Shown in pieces: positions 1 through 10,709 of a DNA stretch of 64,000 bases. Each line of letters opens with the position of its first letter. The stretch's first letter is position 1. The stretch spans positions 70,159 through 134,158 of the forward strand of contig VSDK01021631.1 in the NCBI GenBank assembly GCA_009767595.1. The letters run 5' to 3'. This DNA is from Symbiodinium kawagutii. Its lineage: Eukaryota > Sar > Dinophyceae > Suessiales > Symbiodiniaceae. Under the pieces are notes generated by a model. It made no database searches. It was not told the DNA's origin and was given only the letters and a program-made list of their open reading frames with translations. Both the position numbers and the translations under genes were made by a program.

Positions 1-820
1 GGTGCAGATTACTATCGGTGAATGGTAGTCAATCACTGTCAAGGTTGGCAAATCATAGTAAGTGATGACTAACGGCGGTTGACAACAGCAAGTCGTCATT
101 GATATTCGTGAATACTAGCTCATATTGTAAAATCTCAGTTGATAAATAGTGCCTTTTTTTTCTGTGTGTGTGTGTGCGTGGGTGGGTAGGTGGGTGCGTG
201 TTTGTGTGTGTGTGTGGCGGATGCTGGTATGCGTGTGATGGTTGAGCCAATGATGACTTGTAGTCAGAGGTAGCACTGGTTTGCAATGACAAGACTTGAT
301 TCTGGTAAACGCTGGTTTATACTGCCAACTTCAACCGATCTACAGTCGTTCTCATGTAAGTTGCAGTGAATGGTTGTTTGCAGATGTAACAGTGGTTGAC
401 AAAAAAAATCACCAAAGGTAAATGGTGATAAATACAGCTGACTGATAGTGGTGTGTTGGCGAATTATAATAGTGGTCAAGAGAGGCTAGGAATTCCTGGG
501 ATTGTTCCACGTGGTTCTTAATTGCCATTGTAAATTTTGTTGATAGTCAAATTAGTTCATAACAATAAATGGTGGTCGATAGTGATTGCTCATGTTTTTT
601 GAATAGTGTGACATGGTTCGCAGCGGTAATTTGGTGAATGATTGGCAGTGATGGTCAGGTTCCATCTTTCAGCACTGAAGGAAGACGGCTTTTTGTGATG
701 GTACTTTGGGGGTAGATGGCTATAGATTGCCTCTATGAGGATATTCATCTATACTATCGAAAGATTCAACGCCACCATTAAAGTCACTGGAGACTTTCGT
801 TTTTCTGCAACTACTTAAAA
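1..820. other. Intergenic or intron DNA without recognised genes
   Basis: Short imperfect AGTGGTTGA/GATAGTGGT repeats and a GT/GGTGG-rich tract (165-216). I see no convincing coding sequence. Confidence 0.5.
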
Positions 821-879
821 TCACATCACGCCTTTGCAAATCGGTGAACTGTTTCGCGCTTCTCTGAATCTGTACAATG

Positions 880-976
880 TGGGGCCCCAACCATTTGTAA
901 GTTGGTATCTAAGTAACTTAACTGGGATTAACTTCCCGTGATGTGGGGAACCTAAGTCATAACTGCTGGGGGCCCA
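880..976. mobile_element. Family F fold-back element F1
   Basis: TGGGGCCCCAACCATTTGTA to GCTGGGGGCCCACA. Internal TAAGTTGGT and AACCTAAGTCATAAC resemble F2. Confidence 0.6.
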
Positions 977-984
977 CAGGCAGG

Positions 985-1090
985 AGCTTCCACAACGGCC
1001 ACTGAGGATTGGCGCGATGTTGTTCGAGTCGCATCGGCCAATGGAGTTCCAGAGACCTTCATCGCGTTGCTCAGCGAGATGCAACTCATG
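985..1090 (+). CDS. Possible exon upstream of the KS exons
   Basis: The frame reads STTATEDWRDVVRVASANG, then VPETFIALLSEMQ. It lies on the KS strand, just after fold-back element F1 and before a (TA)n tract. I do not recognise a KS N-terminal motif in it. It may be a linker exon of the PKS gene or chance. Confidence 0.25.
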
Positions 1091-1353
1091 TCATTGAACA
1101 CACACACACACCTTTATATATATATATATATATATATATGATCATATATAGATATGTAATATATATTGTTGGCATGTACTTATTTGTTTCTTCCTTTATT
1201 CTATTCTGTTCATTTGTGTATTCTATTTGTTTACTTATCTTATTTATTTGTTTACTTCCTCACTTAGATATGCATAGTATATGCATATATGCGTAATTAT
1301 AGTTGGCTGTGTATATTTCACCGGTTCTGGACTTGCTCGCAAACACACCCGAG

Positions 1354-1480
1354 GAATCGCTTCAGCTACGTGGTGAACCTCAAGGGCCCGAGTTTCATCG
1401 TGAACACGGCGTGTTCGGCATCACTGGTTGCCTTGCACAGTGCGAAGACCCACTTGCTGATGCAGGAGGACCAGTGCCAT
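1354..1480 (+). CDS. PKS ketosynthase exon 1 (active-site Cys)
   Basis: The frame reads [14 protein letters not shown], then [16 protein letters not shown]. This matches the region of type I PKS/fatty-acid ketosynthases that carries the nucleophilic Cys (TACSAS). That Cys takes the growing acyl chain before decarboxylative condensation. The upstream acceptor is ACCCGAG|G. The 3' border is uncertain because the frame stays open to 1549. A second frame just upstream (FTGSGLARK, 1317-1343) also resembles KS sequence, so the true acceptor could lie earlier or a frameshift could be present. The downstream exons at 2524-7778 continue the same domain on the same strand. This fits a dinoflagellate PKS gene. 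I cannot tell whether it is a single-domain or multidomain enzyme. Confidence 0.75.
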
Positions 1481-2041
1481 CCCAGTCGCGCGCGCAGGTC
1501 CCAACTGGACCACTTGTTGGGGAGCACCTCTGTGGAGCACAAGTTCTGACCGCGAAGAATGATAGCTTTGAGATCACATTCTGCTTCAGTCACTGGATTT
1601 GCTGGCCAAGCGAGTCAAGTAAGATGAACCATTTGGTGATGGTTGATCAAGTTGTCATGGAACTGGTCATTTCGGCTTGGAACTGTCATGACATGGGCCA
1701 AGCTTTGTAATTATCCATGGGGGCCCTAACAACCATGTGAAGTGATGTTGATAAATCATAGGGAAACTGGGCGCCATCTGTTTCTGGCTGTGATTTATGG
1801 AGCCGCAGGATCCACTGGACGGAGCGCTAGTCGCAGGTATCAGATTCTCGGCAGAAATTCTGCTCCGTTTCGCAGGGAGTGATTTGAAGTGGCCAAGCTC
1901 AAGTGAGGATGACAGAGATGAACGCAGGTAACACCATACATGGGAGGACAAATCATGTTTAGTGAGGTCTGAATGTTTCTCCGGGCACGTGGATTGCGAA
2001 CTGTGCAGGCGTGGACTTGGCAGTGCTGTGTTGGATGGTCC

Positions 2042-2285
2042 TACCGGGTTCTTCAAAAAAAACAGCCATCTGAGACAAGCCAGCGCCAAGACCATGGCAA
2101 TCCCCCGCGCCCCCATTTCAATGTTGATGAATGCGGCAGCCCCAAGCCAGGACATAAATGGTTGTTTTTTTTGAAGGCCGGCAGAAGCCCCAAAACTCCA
2201 TCAACATTGAAGAAGGGGGTCAGGGGGTTGACAACTTCCACCGGCTGTTTTTTCAGGATGGCTGTTTTTTTTGAAGAACCCGGTA
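2042..2285. mobile_element. Fold-back element E (29-bp perfect terminal inverted repeats)
   Basis: 2042-2070 (TACCGGGTTCTTC, A8, CAGCCATC) is the exact reverse complement of 2257-2285. Internal arms (CCCATTTCAATGTTGATGA / TCCATCAACATTGAAGAAGG) extend the fold-back. Total length is 244 bp. It lies in the intron between KS exons 1 and 2. No clear target-site duplication was seen. Confidence 0.82.
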
Positions 2286-2523
2286 GCAATGGGCAACCAT
2301 GGCAAGCTGCCTGGCCAATCCTGGCAGCCTTCAGAGTGGTACCCTCCTGGTTAGATCCGTTGGTTCGCCACCATCCAGTGATATCTACCATTAGCATGGC
2401 AGTATAGTTATATCTTAAGATCACCCTACTGAACTCACTCAACTTACCAGGCCCTGGAAGGGGGTACCACCAGCAACCTGCCCGCAACCTCGCAAGCCAT
2501 CAGATCCTGGTGATCCCTGGGAG

Positions 2524-2632
2524 GTGCCATGCTCTCCTTCCGCGGAAGATGCTTCAGCTTCAACGCCACCGCGGATGGTTATGGCCGTGGTGAAGGCTGC
2601 GCGTCTGCGGTGCTCCAGCGCGGCAAGTGCCG
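2524..2632 (+). CDS. PKS ketosynthase exon 2
   Basis: After a GGGAG|GT acceptor the frame reads GAMLSFRGRCFSFNATADG, then YGRGEGCASAVLQRG. It matches the KS segment after the active-site Cys (consensus GRCxxFxxxADGYxRGEG). The exon begins with two bases that complete a Gly codon. The 3' end is uncertain; a GC donor after CAGCGCG is possible. About 20 residues expected between this exon and the next were not found, so one small exon may be missing here. Confidence 0.75.
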
Positions 2633-3367
2633 TGGCGGGTTGAAGCTTTGGAAAAGCGAACTTGACGGACTGGAATGTCTCTAAAAGATATCAAGTATAT
2701 CACTGATAATATTTATATTTATATGTATATACATATCACTGGAATATCTCTTCAACAGAAATTGCCATTAGTCACTTGTTGAATTCTTCTGTGTAATGCA
2801 TACCGGTCATTACTAAGAATGTATTAATCATAGTGGATTGATTGTATGTTTTTTTTCCAGGTTGAATACAGAGATGTTTTCACCAACTGAAAACTTTCGC
2901 AAGCAAAAAGCATACTTTCGCCATCAGCATTTGACTTAGTTAAACATAAAGTGGTAACGTTGGAAGCTTTCCACAGTTAAGCCAAGCATAGACGCCGAGG
3001 TACAACCGCGACGATGACACCACTTGTGGGTCGTTGGCAGCCAGCATCTCGTTGAAAAGGCCTCCAAGCAGCTGGTTCAACGAAAGCAGTTCTGAGATAC
3101 CACTTGTTGTTGCTACATAGTTTTACATCATATAGTAACAATAGTAGGAATAATCAGCATATAGCAACAACACGGAGTAGGGATTAGCAAGTTCTTATCG
3201 TTGCTTTTATCCCTCACGATTCTTGGATATTTGAAGCTGATTGTCACTCTTGGTCACCAGCTTGCCAACCAGCTTGCTAACCAGTCTACTGCCTTAGTAC
3301 TGGTTGATGACCAACACTGGGTCACCAAAAGAAGCAACAGTCTGTCATCAAAATTTCTTGTCATCAC

Positions 3368-3471
3368 TACTGTTGATGGAGGAAATCCTGCACCAGCTGG
3401 TTGGTTGTTTATCCCATGATTTATAGGGTTTAATCATCCCAGGAGGTGCAGGATTTCCTCCATCAACAGTA
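3368..3471. mobile_element. Fold-back sequence (27-bp perfect arms)
   Basis: 3368-3394 (TACTGTTGATGGAGGAAATC + CTGCACC) is the exact reverse complement of 3445-3471, with a 50-nt spacer. It lies in the KS intron before exon 3. Confidence 0.88.
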
Positions 3472-3789
3472 TCAAGCAGATTTTAAACTAGTCATTAACC
3501 ATCATCTAGCATCATAGCCAGCTGATTCAACTTAGGAAGCCCACAGGTTGTAGCTGGCTGATACCTTCCTCAACCATCATCATGCATCATTAACCATCAG
3601 TTTAAAAGGTTTTTGTAAGGTTTCAGCAGTTCAACCATCATTTTCACCATCATTTTCACCATCATTTTATACAGTTTTTCTTATAGGGTTTACGCATCAT
3701 TCACCATCATTTTAGAGGGTTTCTATAGGTTTTTCATCATTTGCCATTCATGGTGAAGCACCATCACCCACCCGGGACCAACGGCTGAG

Positions 3790-3878
3790 GCCACAGCAAT
3801 TCCGATGGCCGTTCCGCCAGCCTCACAGCGCCCAACGGTCCAGCGCAGCAGCGCTTGCTTCGAGCCGTGCTGGGCGAG
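3790..3878 (+). CDS. PKS ketosynthase exon 3
   Basis: The frame reads HSNSDGRSASLTAPNGP, then AQQRLLRAVLGE. It is the KS stretch usually written NQDGRSxSLTAPNGPxQQ, with Ser in place of Gln after Asn. The acceptor is TGAG|G and the donor is GAG|GTGCTG. The exon is 89 nt (2 + 29 codons) and ends in phase 0, which fits the phase-0 start of the next exon. Confidence 0.8.
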
Positions 3879-4025
3879 GTGCTGGTGGGTGCCGTTGGTT
3901 GGTGAAGGTCGACTAAGGTTGGTGAATGATTGGTTAGTGATTGGTGAAGTTGGTTGATGAATGGTTGGTGAATGATTGGTTGATTAAGGTTGGTTTGGGT
4001 TGGTTGATTAAGGTTGGTTCTCTGG

Positions 4026-4122
4026 CTGGTGGTTTGATTCACATTTTGCGCTTTCTTTCACTCGTAATTTTTAATACTTGGTTGGTTGACACGCATATTT
4101 TCCATAAGGTTTGGAACCACCA
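4026..4122. mobile_element. Family C fold-back element C1
   Basis: CTGGTGGTTTGATTCACATT to TTTGGAACCACCA, with the internal motif GGTTGGTTGACACGCATATT. Confidence 0.7.
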
Positions 4123-4340
4123 AAGAGTTATGATCGGTTGATTCAGGTTGGTTAGGGTTGGTTAAGGTTGGTGAATGTTGGGTTAGTGATTGGTGAAGGT
4201 GGTTGATGAATGGTTGGTGAATCATTGATTGATGGTTGAGTACTGGTTGGTGAAGGTTGGTTGGTTGATCAGTCGATCAGCTGGTTGACCAAACAACGGT
4301 GGTGGATGAGGTGATGGCTAACCATGACGGGTTCATTAGA

Positions 4341-4446
4341 TGGTTTCTCAAGACATGGGGGTACCCCGAAGTCATCCAGTTTATTAACTATTTTTAGTAA
4401 TAAACCAACCATAACTTTGGGGGTTACCTATTTTGAGAAAGCAACA
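4341..4446. mobile_element. Family B fold-back element B1
   Basis: GGTTTCTCAAGACATGGGG to CCTATTTTGAGAAAGC with the core AGTAATAAACCAACCATAAC. It lies in the KS intron before exon 4. Confidence 0.8.
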
Positions 4447-4995
4447 TTGGTTGGTTGATTCAAGGCTAGATGAACCGTTGATCAACCATGCTTCATGATG
4501 CTGCGGAACCGTTGGCAAGCATGGTTGATCAGCCGGTGTGATTGCCGCCAGCGATATTTGGGATTTCTTATAGTATGGTTGGTGTTGTCCATCAATCATC
4601 ATTTACCACGATCAACTTTTCCAGCCACTATTCACAACTTAGCCACTCTCAACTATTCTTGGCACTATTTTCAAACAGTATGATTTAACAATTATTCGCA
4701 ATTATTAATCATGATTAACAATTATTAGCCATTATTACAAACCATTCAACCATTATTTACCCCTGTGTCTAATCAATTTTTATGGTCTACCGTTATTTGA
4801 CCATTTAACCTCTGCATCACTACTACACAGTCTTTGTCGTTTGCTTCCGCATTTGGACAGCCATTGTTTATAGCCACTACTTGGCCATATATATCACATT
4901 ACAAGCCATTTAGTCATTTAAAAAAGTTATCCATCACTACTACAGCCATTGTTTACCTCCACAAGAACCATTCCACCACAGTAGAATCCTCGCAG

Positions 4996-5088
4996 GCGCG
5001 CTTGCAGCCCACGCAGCTTGACATCTACGAAGCCCATGGCACGGGGACGTCCTTGGGAGATCCCATTGAGATCTCAGCTGTTCGGAAG
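4996..5088 (+). CDS. PKS ketosynthase exon 4 (first catalytic His)
   Basis: Thirty-one codons read ARLQPTQLDIYEAHGTGTS, then LGDPIEISAVRK. EAHGTGTxxGDPIE is the diagnostic KS motif carrying the first catalytic His. The acceptor is CGCAG|G. The best donor is the non-canonical GC in CGGAAG|GCCGGG. Entry and exit are both phase 0, matching exon 3 and exon 5. Confidence 0.88.
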
Positions 5089-5402
5089 GCCGGGTCGTCA
5101 CCATGGTGGGTTTCCTTGCGATCCAATTTATCACGGTTTTACCTGTGAAAAGTGGTGATCTTTAGCTTTCGGGTTAGTTTACCAGAGTGCGATATCTGGA
5201 AAAAAAGAGAAGGAACTCAAACAAAGCGATCCTAAGAAGTGCTAATTCTTTAAAGAGCTTAGGATAGCTGAACTTAGGACCTGCTTTCAGTACGGTGATG
5301 ACCAGGGAAGAAGCTGGACAATGCTTGCAGGTATCTGTGATTCCTTGCAAACTGAGTAGCTACGCAGATGTGAACAGCCAGCAATCTTTTATGGCTTTGC
5401 AG

Positions 5403-5432
5403 CATGCTACCGCGGGTTTTCCAACGCCCATT
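5403..5432 (+). CDS. PKS ketosynthase exon 5 (30-nt micro-exon)
   Basis: Ten codons (HATAGFPTPI) lie between TTTGCAG and a GTGCTG donor. Joined in phase 0 to exon 4 and exon 6 they give AVRK-HATAGFPTPI-VMVSCSKPNLGH. That is the expected spacing between the two catalytic His motifs. The call rests on phase and spacing, since the exon is too short to identify alone. Confidence 0.6.
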
Positions 5433-5879
5433 GTGCTGCGGACAGGTGCTGGCTCAGCGTGACTATCCAGACACTTGGCTCATTGACATGGGCAGAATCA
5501 GTCCTTCATGAATCTAAGAACCATTATATTGATGTAAATTCAGCCTACTATGTGTGTCTCCAAAAATGGGATATTCAAATGGCGGCTGTCCCAACATCAG
5601 AAGATGTTTGGGAGATTTGTTGGTACTTCCCATTAATGGAGACACCAAGGGCTTCAATCATTTTTGGCCACCGTGAAAGGCGAAGTAGAATGACGAACTG
5701 AATCCTTGAAATCGTGAGCTTTGAATCGCAGTTTGCCCCATCAGCGGTCCAGTGTCGCTATTGTTGGGTCACGTTCATAGTAACCAAATCTTGCCCAACA
5801 GTAAAACCAAACTATGCAACGGCAAACAGTTTGCAAAACCAGCTTGTAAAACAAACGTTAAAAATCAGTTTATAAAACA

Positions 5880-5993
5880 TGGCTATGGGTCAACATTAGC
5901 CATCAATCATGCGGGATAATCACCAACAATCATAGGGAAAACACTCGTTGATGATCGGGGAACCAGCGGTACAGGGTGAACTGACCCATTGCC
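5880..5993. mobile_element. Family A fold-back element A1
   Basis: GGCTATGGGTCAA at the left and CTGACCCATTGCC at the right, with the family core (ATAGGGAAAACA, GGGGAACCAG, TACAGGGT). Flanks ACAT/ATCT do not match well. Confidence 0.8.
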
Positions 5994-6083
5994 ATCTCAT
6001 GGTAACTCATCGTCTATTTAAGGATCCACTGGTGGTGGTTGATATGGATCTACCATCAACAGGCAGCAGCAGCAACTGCTCAG

Positions 6084-6154
6084 GTGATGGTCTCCTGTTC
6101 CAAACCCAACTTGGGTCATCTCGAAGGAGGCGCTGGCATGTCCGCCTTTTGCAA
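6084..6154 (+). CDS. PKS ketosynthase exon 6 (second catalytic His)
   Basis: The frame reads VMVSCSKPNLGHLEGGAGM, then SAFC. It matches the KS motif K-x-N-x-G-H-x-E-xx-AG with the second catalytic His. The acceptor is CTCAG|G. The likely donor is GC (TGCAA|GCGCC), leaving phase 2. The first base of exon 7 then completes a Lys codon, giving SAFCK-CILAC. Length is 71 nt. Confidence 0.88.
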
Positions 6155-6235
6155 GCGCCTTGGTCGCTGCGCTGCGGCAAAAATCTCGTGGCAATGCTAG
6201 CGGGGTTTCAGCAACCCTGCCACTGCTTGGTGGGT

Positions 6236-6342
6236 TTAAACATTTTTTGTTGTCCCTAGTGGCCCTAGTAGATACTGTAATCATTAGCAACTGGTTGGTT
6301 GACAAGCATATTTTTCATAAGGGTGGTTCAACCACCAACCAG
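6236..6342. mobile_element. Family C fold-back element C2
   Basis: CTTGGTGGGTTTAAACATT to GGTTCAACCACCAACCAG, with the internal motif GGTTGGTTGACAAGCATATT. Confidence 0.8.
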
Positions 6343-6684
6343 ACTAGCATTGCTGTCAAATCAGTCGTGTCTTGAGGACAATGACAACTATCCGCCATCC
6401 GTTGTAAGGGTTGGCAGTTGGTATGGATCCTTGGGATGGGTGAACATGGGATGGGTGAACGTGATACAACCCTCAACAGATCACCATGAGGAACACGGCT
6501 TGGCGCTGGACAAGCCTGAATTGATGCGCATTATTGCAGCAGCTCCAAAGCATTCAATTGAGTGGAAATGATGCTTCATGATGTTTAAAAACCATAGATG
6601 ACAGCGGTTTATCATACTCATACAGGCTGTGGGACGTCAAAACATGGCGGCCTCAAAGCCACGAAGCCTCCCCAAAAACATGGA

Positions 6685-6694
6685 NNNNNNNNNN
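6685..6694. other. Assembly gap (10 N)
   Basis: Ten undetermined bases in the intron between KS exons 6 and 7. Confidence 0.99.
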
Positions 6695-6958
6695 AATGCC
6701 ATCGACTTCTGCAGAACATTGAAATTTTCGGTGGTTTCAGGGTTGATCCATAGAAGTCTCATCTTCCCGCTGTTACCGGCCTTTTATATATGGAAATGAA
6801 CTGGCATCAGTATTTGGACATGGTGATCTTTAATTACATCTTCCATGCCAATCAGACATTGGTTCAGCAACTGCACGGATATTGCGAAAGATAAATTGTC
6901 GGAAAAGCCTTTCACTGTGCATCCTCCCGCTTCTTCTCGGTCACAGTTGCGCAACAAG

Positions 6959-7043
6959 GTGCATTTTGGCCTGTATGCACGCAGAAGCTGCTGGCAACCA
7001 GCATTTGCGCGTTCAGAATCCAAACCTGGACATTGAAGGCGGA
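6959..7043 (+). CDS. PKS ketosynthase exon 7
   Basis: After ACAAG|G the frame reads CILACMHAEAAGNQHLRV, then QNPNLDIEGG. It matches the KS segment after the second His (HAExxPNxHLRxLNPxLD). The one-base start phases perfectly with exon 6. The donor is set at GGA|GTGGTC but is not certain. Fold-back element A2 begins only about 13 bp downstream. Confidence 0.8.
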
Positions 7044-7056
7044 GTGGTCGTTGTAT

Positions 7057-7172
7057 GGCTATGAGTCAAGCAGTTAACCAGCCAACTAATGGAGGATTTA
7101 CCAACAATAATAAAGGAAAACAGCCTGGTTAATGATGGGGGAACCAGGGGTACAGGGTTTTGACCCACAGCC
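7057..7172. mobile_element. Family A fold-back element A2
   Basis: GGCTATGAGTCAA to TTGACCCACAGCC, flanked by GTAT on both sides (4-bp target-site duplication). Confidence 0.88.
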
Positions 7173-7350
7173 GTATATCTGCATTGGTTGGCTGGTCGGG
7201 GGGAGGTTCTGAAGTTTCCATTGATTTCACTGGAAGTAGCTCCTGTTTTCCTTGCCAACATGGGCTTCATGGTGCATGTGGCATCCACCACACGGACCAG
7301 CCATGTTACTGGGGATACTGTCCATATCTAGGTCAGCTGCTTGCAGGTTG

Positions 7351-7400
7351 GCCGGCCTTCCTGCTGCAAGAAGCGGCAGCTTTGAAATCGGATGGTTGCT
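7351..7400 (+). CDS. Possible PKS ketosynthase exon between exons 7 and 8
   Basis: TTGCAG|G is followed by a frame reading LAGLPAARSGSFEIG. It could supply the 15-25 residues expected between LDIEG and VGVSGFGYGG of the KS domain. Donor and phase are not settled, and sequence identity to KS is weak. Confidence 0.25.
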
Positions 7401-7492
7401 ATGCCCCTCAGCAGAAGTTGGTTCGAGAGAAAGATCTCACAGTGCCTTCGGTGCTTTGTTCCACCTTTTTTTGGGCTTCTGGGTGGCGTAAC

Positions 7493-7618
7493 CTCAGGTT
7501 TTTAGCCTTTTTTGGGATATGATTGATTAACCATACAGCCACTAAATGGAAAAAAACTGTTAGCAAGATCTAAAAGCTAAGAGTTAAACTTTTAGCAAGG
7601 GATCCAAAAGCCACCAAG
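7493..7618. mobile_element. Family D repeat D1
   Basis: GGTTTTTAGCCTTTTTTGGG to CTTTTAGCAAGGGATCCAAA and AGCCACCAAG. Similar sequences are at 51864-51955 and, as a fragment, 44283-44314. Confidence 0.7.
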
Positions 7619-7720
7619 TTTTGAATGGAAAAAACACCTCATGTTTGTTCCACACAATTTGGCCGTCTTGGCTCCACAAACTGAGCAAACTCAACCGTCA
7701 GCCGCTCGGCACGTCCCAAG

Positions 7721-7778
7721 GTGGGGGTCAGCGGCTTCGGCTACGGAGGCACCAATAGCCATGCCTTGGCCTTCGGTC
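7721..7778 (+). CDS. PKS ketosynthase exon 8 (KS C-terminal motif)
   Basis: The frame reads VGVSGFGYGGTNSHALAFGH, the glycine-rich GVSxFGxGGTNxHA motif near the C-terminal end of KS domains. The acceptor is CCCAAG|G. The open frame runs to a stop near 7810, so the true donor is probably GGCCTTCG|GTCATA. No acyltransferase, ketoreductase or ACP motif was recognised downstream, so the rest of the protein is unidentified. Confidence 0.78.
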
Positions 7779-8369
7779 ATAATGCACCTTGGCTAGGGAT
7801 CAATACTTGACTTGGTGGATCAGGTTGGAACTAAATCCCTTACCAATGAAGAACTATAAGCATTCAAGACCATTAGCGAACATTAACACACATTGACAAG
7901 TATTCACAAGCATCAACAAGCTTTAGTAACCATTGACAACCATTGACAACCATTAGCAAGCATCAAAAACAAGTACGAACCAATCAATAAGCATGAAAAT
8001 TAGCCAACCATCGACCATTCACAACCATTACCAGACATTAACATCCATCTGTTGGTTGGCACTGCCATCCCAGCCAGAATGGCAGTGAGATGCAGCCACC
8101 CCTGTCTAAAGATGACCCCCTGAGTAGCCAAGGTCCTAAGTTGGTCAATGGATCCATTTTTTGAAACAGCTGCGTATTTGCACCTACAAATGTATGTGTA
8201 CATAAATGAATACATAACATATATATATATAACATATATATTTGAATATGTATATACATACATATATATTTATATTTACATGAATGATTGACCATACTGA
8301 TTCTAGGCACCAACTTGCAAGGAAGTTGAGCACACTGCAGCCTGAGCCAAGGTAATTACCTCTCGGGGC

Positions 8370-8440
8370 GACAACAAGACGCACTCAGCGATTTGGCGCA
8401 AGTGATGGACGCAGCTGGTGCTTTTCACCGATTGCATCAA
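8370..8440 (+). CDS. Possible exon after the KS exons, unidentified
   Basis: The frame reads RQQDALSDLAQVMDAAGAF, then HRLHQT, ending in TGA. It is protein-like and GC-richer than its surroundings. No domain was recognised, and the splice sites are not convincing. Confidence 0.3.
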
Positions 8441-9129
8441 ACGTGAGAACCGATCAGTTGTTTCATGCTGTTGCAATCAATGTAGACGATCTCATATGTA
8501 CTGTACACGTGATGGTGGTGCATACAGAGATACATCGATACATAGATACATAGATACATACCTACATCCATACTTAGTTACATGCTTACATGCGCGCATG
8601 CTTACATACTTATTTACATGATAGAACCAATCATGAATGCATGGCTACAATCAATCAGATCGGATTCACGGAACCTGTGGTCATCTACTAGGCCCTATGT
8701 TTGCACCACACATGGCCTCACCAAATATTTTTTTGCTTCTTCTGACAGACCTTTCTATCTTAGACATTGATTTTCTGAATCTATACATTTCAAAATATCC
8801 ATCTACACACAAGGGAGCAGATGCCCTACTCAACAATCCCTCGTTGGTTGGTATGAAGGCACAAAGGCGCTCTCATGGGATGAGCCTGCACCCAATGAAC
8901 ACAATGCTACAGGATAGCGCATCTATCACACCTCATGACACCACGACTTCTTCTGCAATAACCTTCAGGATGAAGATCCTCTCGTTACCGTGCCCAACTG
9001 ATTTGTAGGTCTGTGGCAGCTACTTGACTTGCCTGTCAGCATGCTTTGCCAGGGTAACATCCTGCTATAGGGCGCACCTTCTTGTCATGGTCATCATAAG
9101 ACACGGCTGCTAGACAAATCAGCAATCCG

Positions 9130-10270
9130 TCCAACCATCATTCAACAATCACCGACCACCAGCGGCCGGGCCAACCACCATGAGTCACCCTTGTTGATCA
9201 GCCAGCAGCGACCCATTGAAGACTACTAGTAATCACATGCTATTAATCAACCACCATTCATCTCGCATGATTCGCTATAGATGAATCATTCTTTAGCATT
9301 CTCAACCGCTATTGCGCATTGTTATCCATGATTATCCATTGTTATCCGTGGTTCATTATAGCTCCATTCTTAGCTATAAACCATTCATCAAGCATTTATG
9401 AACATTTTTTTAACCATTCATTCACCCTGTAGCCATTTATCAAGCTTTGGTTAACTATTACTCATTTGACTTATGAAGCCGTTATTGTCCATGCTTAACC
9501 ATTCATCACTACTATAAAATACTATTCATTGACCATTTTACTTGCTATTGATTCACCATTACTAAGATTATTGTTCATTAGCCATTCATCAACTCTTAGA
9601 TCTTACTAATCATTATGCATGAACCCATAAACCATTCTCAACCATTAACCATTTATCAACCCTTTACCATTGACCTATATTATTCGGTTGAGAACCCTAA
9701 ACCATTACTAACCATTATTCATTCTAGCCATTATTGATCACTACTATTAACGATTGATTAACCACGACTAACCATCAACCATTCACCATGCATTAACCAC
9801 TATGAACCATTAGTTTTAACCATTAGATGGCTTAACCATAGAACCATTATACACCAATCATGGGCCATTCACTAATCATTATTCATGAACAGTTTAACAC
9901 CTCATAAGTTGAACCCTTAACCATATCAACATATACTTACCTTGACCAATCTTTAATCACTATTGTTAACCCTATTAATCATCATATAACCACTGCTAAT
10001 CACCAGTTTGTAATCTAATAACCACTACTATAACCACTACTTCTCTATATAACCACTACTAATCACCAGTTTGTAAACCCTTGAACCATCAGTTTTAACC
10101 ACTATTATTCACTATTAACCACTATGAACCACTATGAACCATCAGTTTTAACCACTAATTAAGTGTGAACCCACCGGGCATAAACAGTCTCACCACTAAC
10201 TATTAACCACTATGAACCACTAATCATTTACTTACCTTAACCATCAGTTTTTCACCATTCCTCAACCTTT
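9130..10270. repeat. Degenerate AACCATTA-type repeat block
   Basis: About 1.1 kb is built from variants of ACCATTAACC, ATTCATCAACC and ACCACTATGAACC. There are no open frames of interest and no sharp period. I see nothing else in this stretch. Confidence 0.75.
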
Positions 10271-10285
10271 TCTTCTGCCAAGATC

Positions 10286-10372
10286 TGAGGCCCAGGCCAT
10301 GCTACGCCAGGTGCGCACCGCTTCTCCTGAGATCAGCATGGTGCCGCGGCTAAAACGAGATGGCTGCTAGAA
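10286..10372 (+). CDS. Putative exon, unidentified protein
   Basis: A GC-rich island in very AT-rich repeat DNA reads SEAQAMLRQVRTASPEISM, then VPRLKRDGC. It has internal AG|G and CAG|GTGCGC splice-like sites. No family was recognised. Confidence 0.35.
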
Positions 10373-10374
10373 AT

Positions 10375-10600
10375 GCGTCGGAAAACCATGGAAAACCCAT
10401 GGAAATCCATGGAAAACCGGTAAAAATCCCATGGAACCTATGAAAATCCTATGGAAACCCATGGAAATCCATGGAAACCGAGGAAAAAGCGATGGAAAAC
10501 CATGGAAAACCGATGGAAATCCCATGGAACACCTATGGAAATCCTATGGAAAACTGATGGAAAACCTTGAAAATCCTATGGAAAACCTATTCAAGATCCT
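10375..10600. repeat. Degenerate ATGGAAAACC repeat
   Basis: More than 15 imperfect units of CCATGGAAA(A/T)CC occur with variable spacing. Each contains or nearly contains CCATGG. Confidence 0.85.
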
Positions 10601-10709
10601 TTAGTTGGTGGTTAAAGCAAGATTGTCCTGCCAGTGGGTTAACCAGAAAGTTTGATGTCAGTGAACTGGGACCAGCAATGGTGTTCCATTGCGGCAATTG
10701 TCAGTACAT

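Larger units (their letters stand above)
3595..4262. repeat. Degenerate short repeats in a KS intron
   Basis: CACCATCATTTT units (3640-3760) and GGTTGGTGAA/GGTTGGTTAAG units (3895-4262) surround KS exon 3 and element C1. They contribute no coding sequence. Confidence 0.7.

Noticed and set aside
8637-9008. 123-codon + strand open frame
   Set aside because: AT-rich, with no splice-like borders or recognisable motif and only weakly protein-like, so it was not called.
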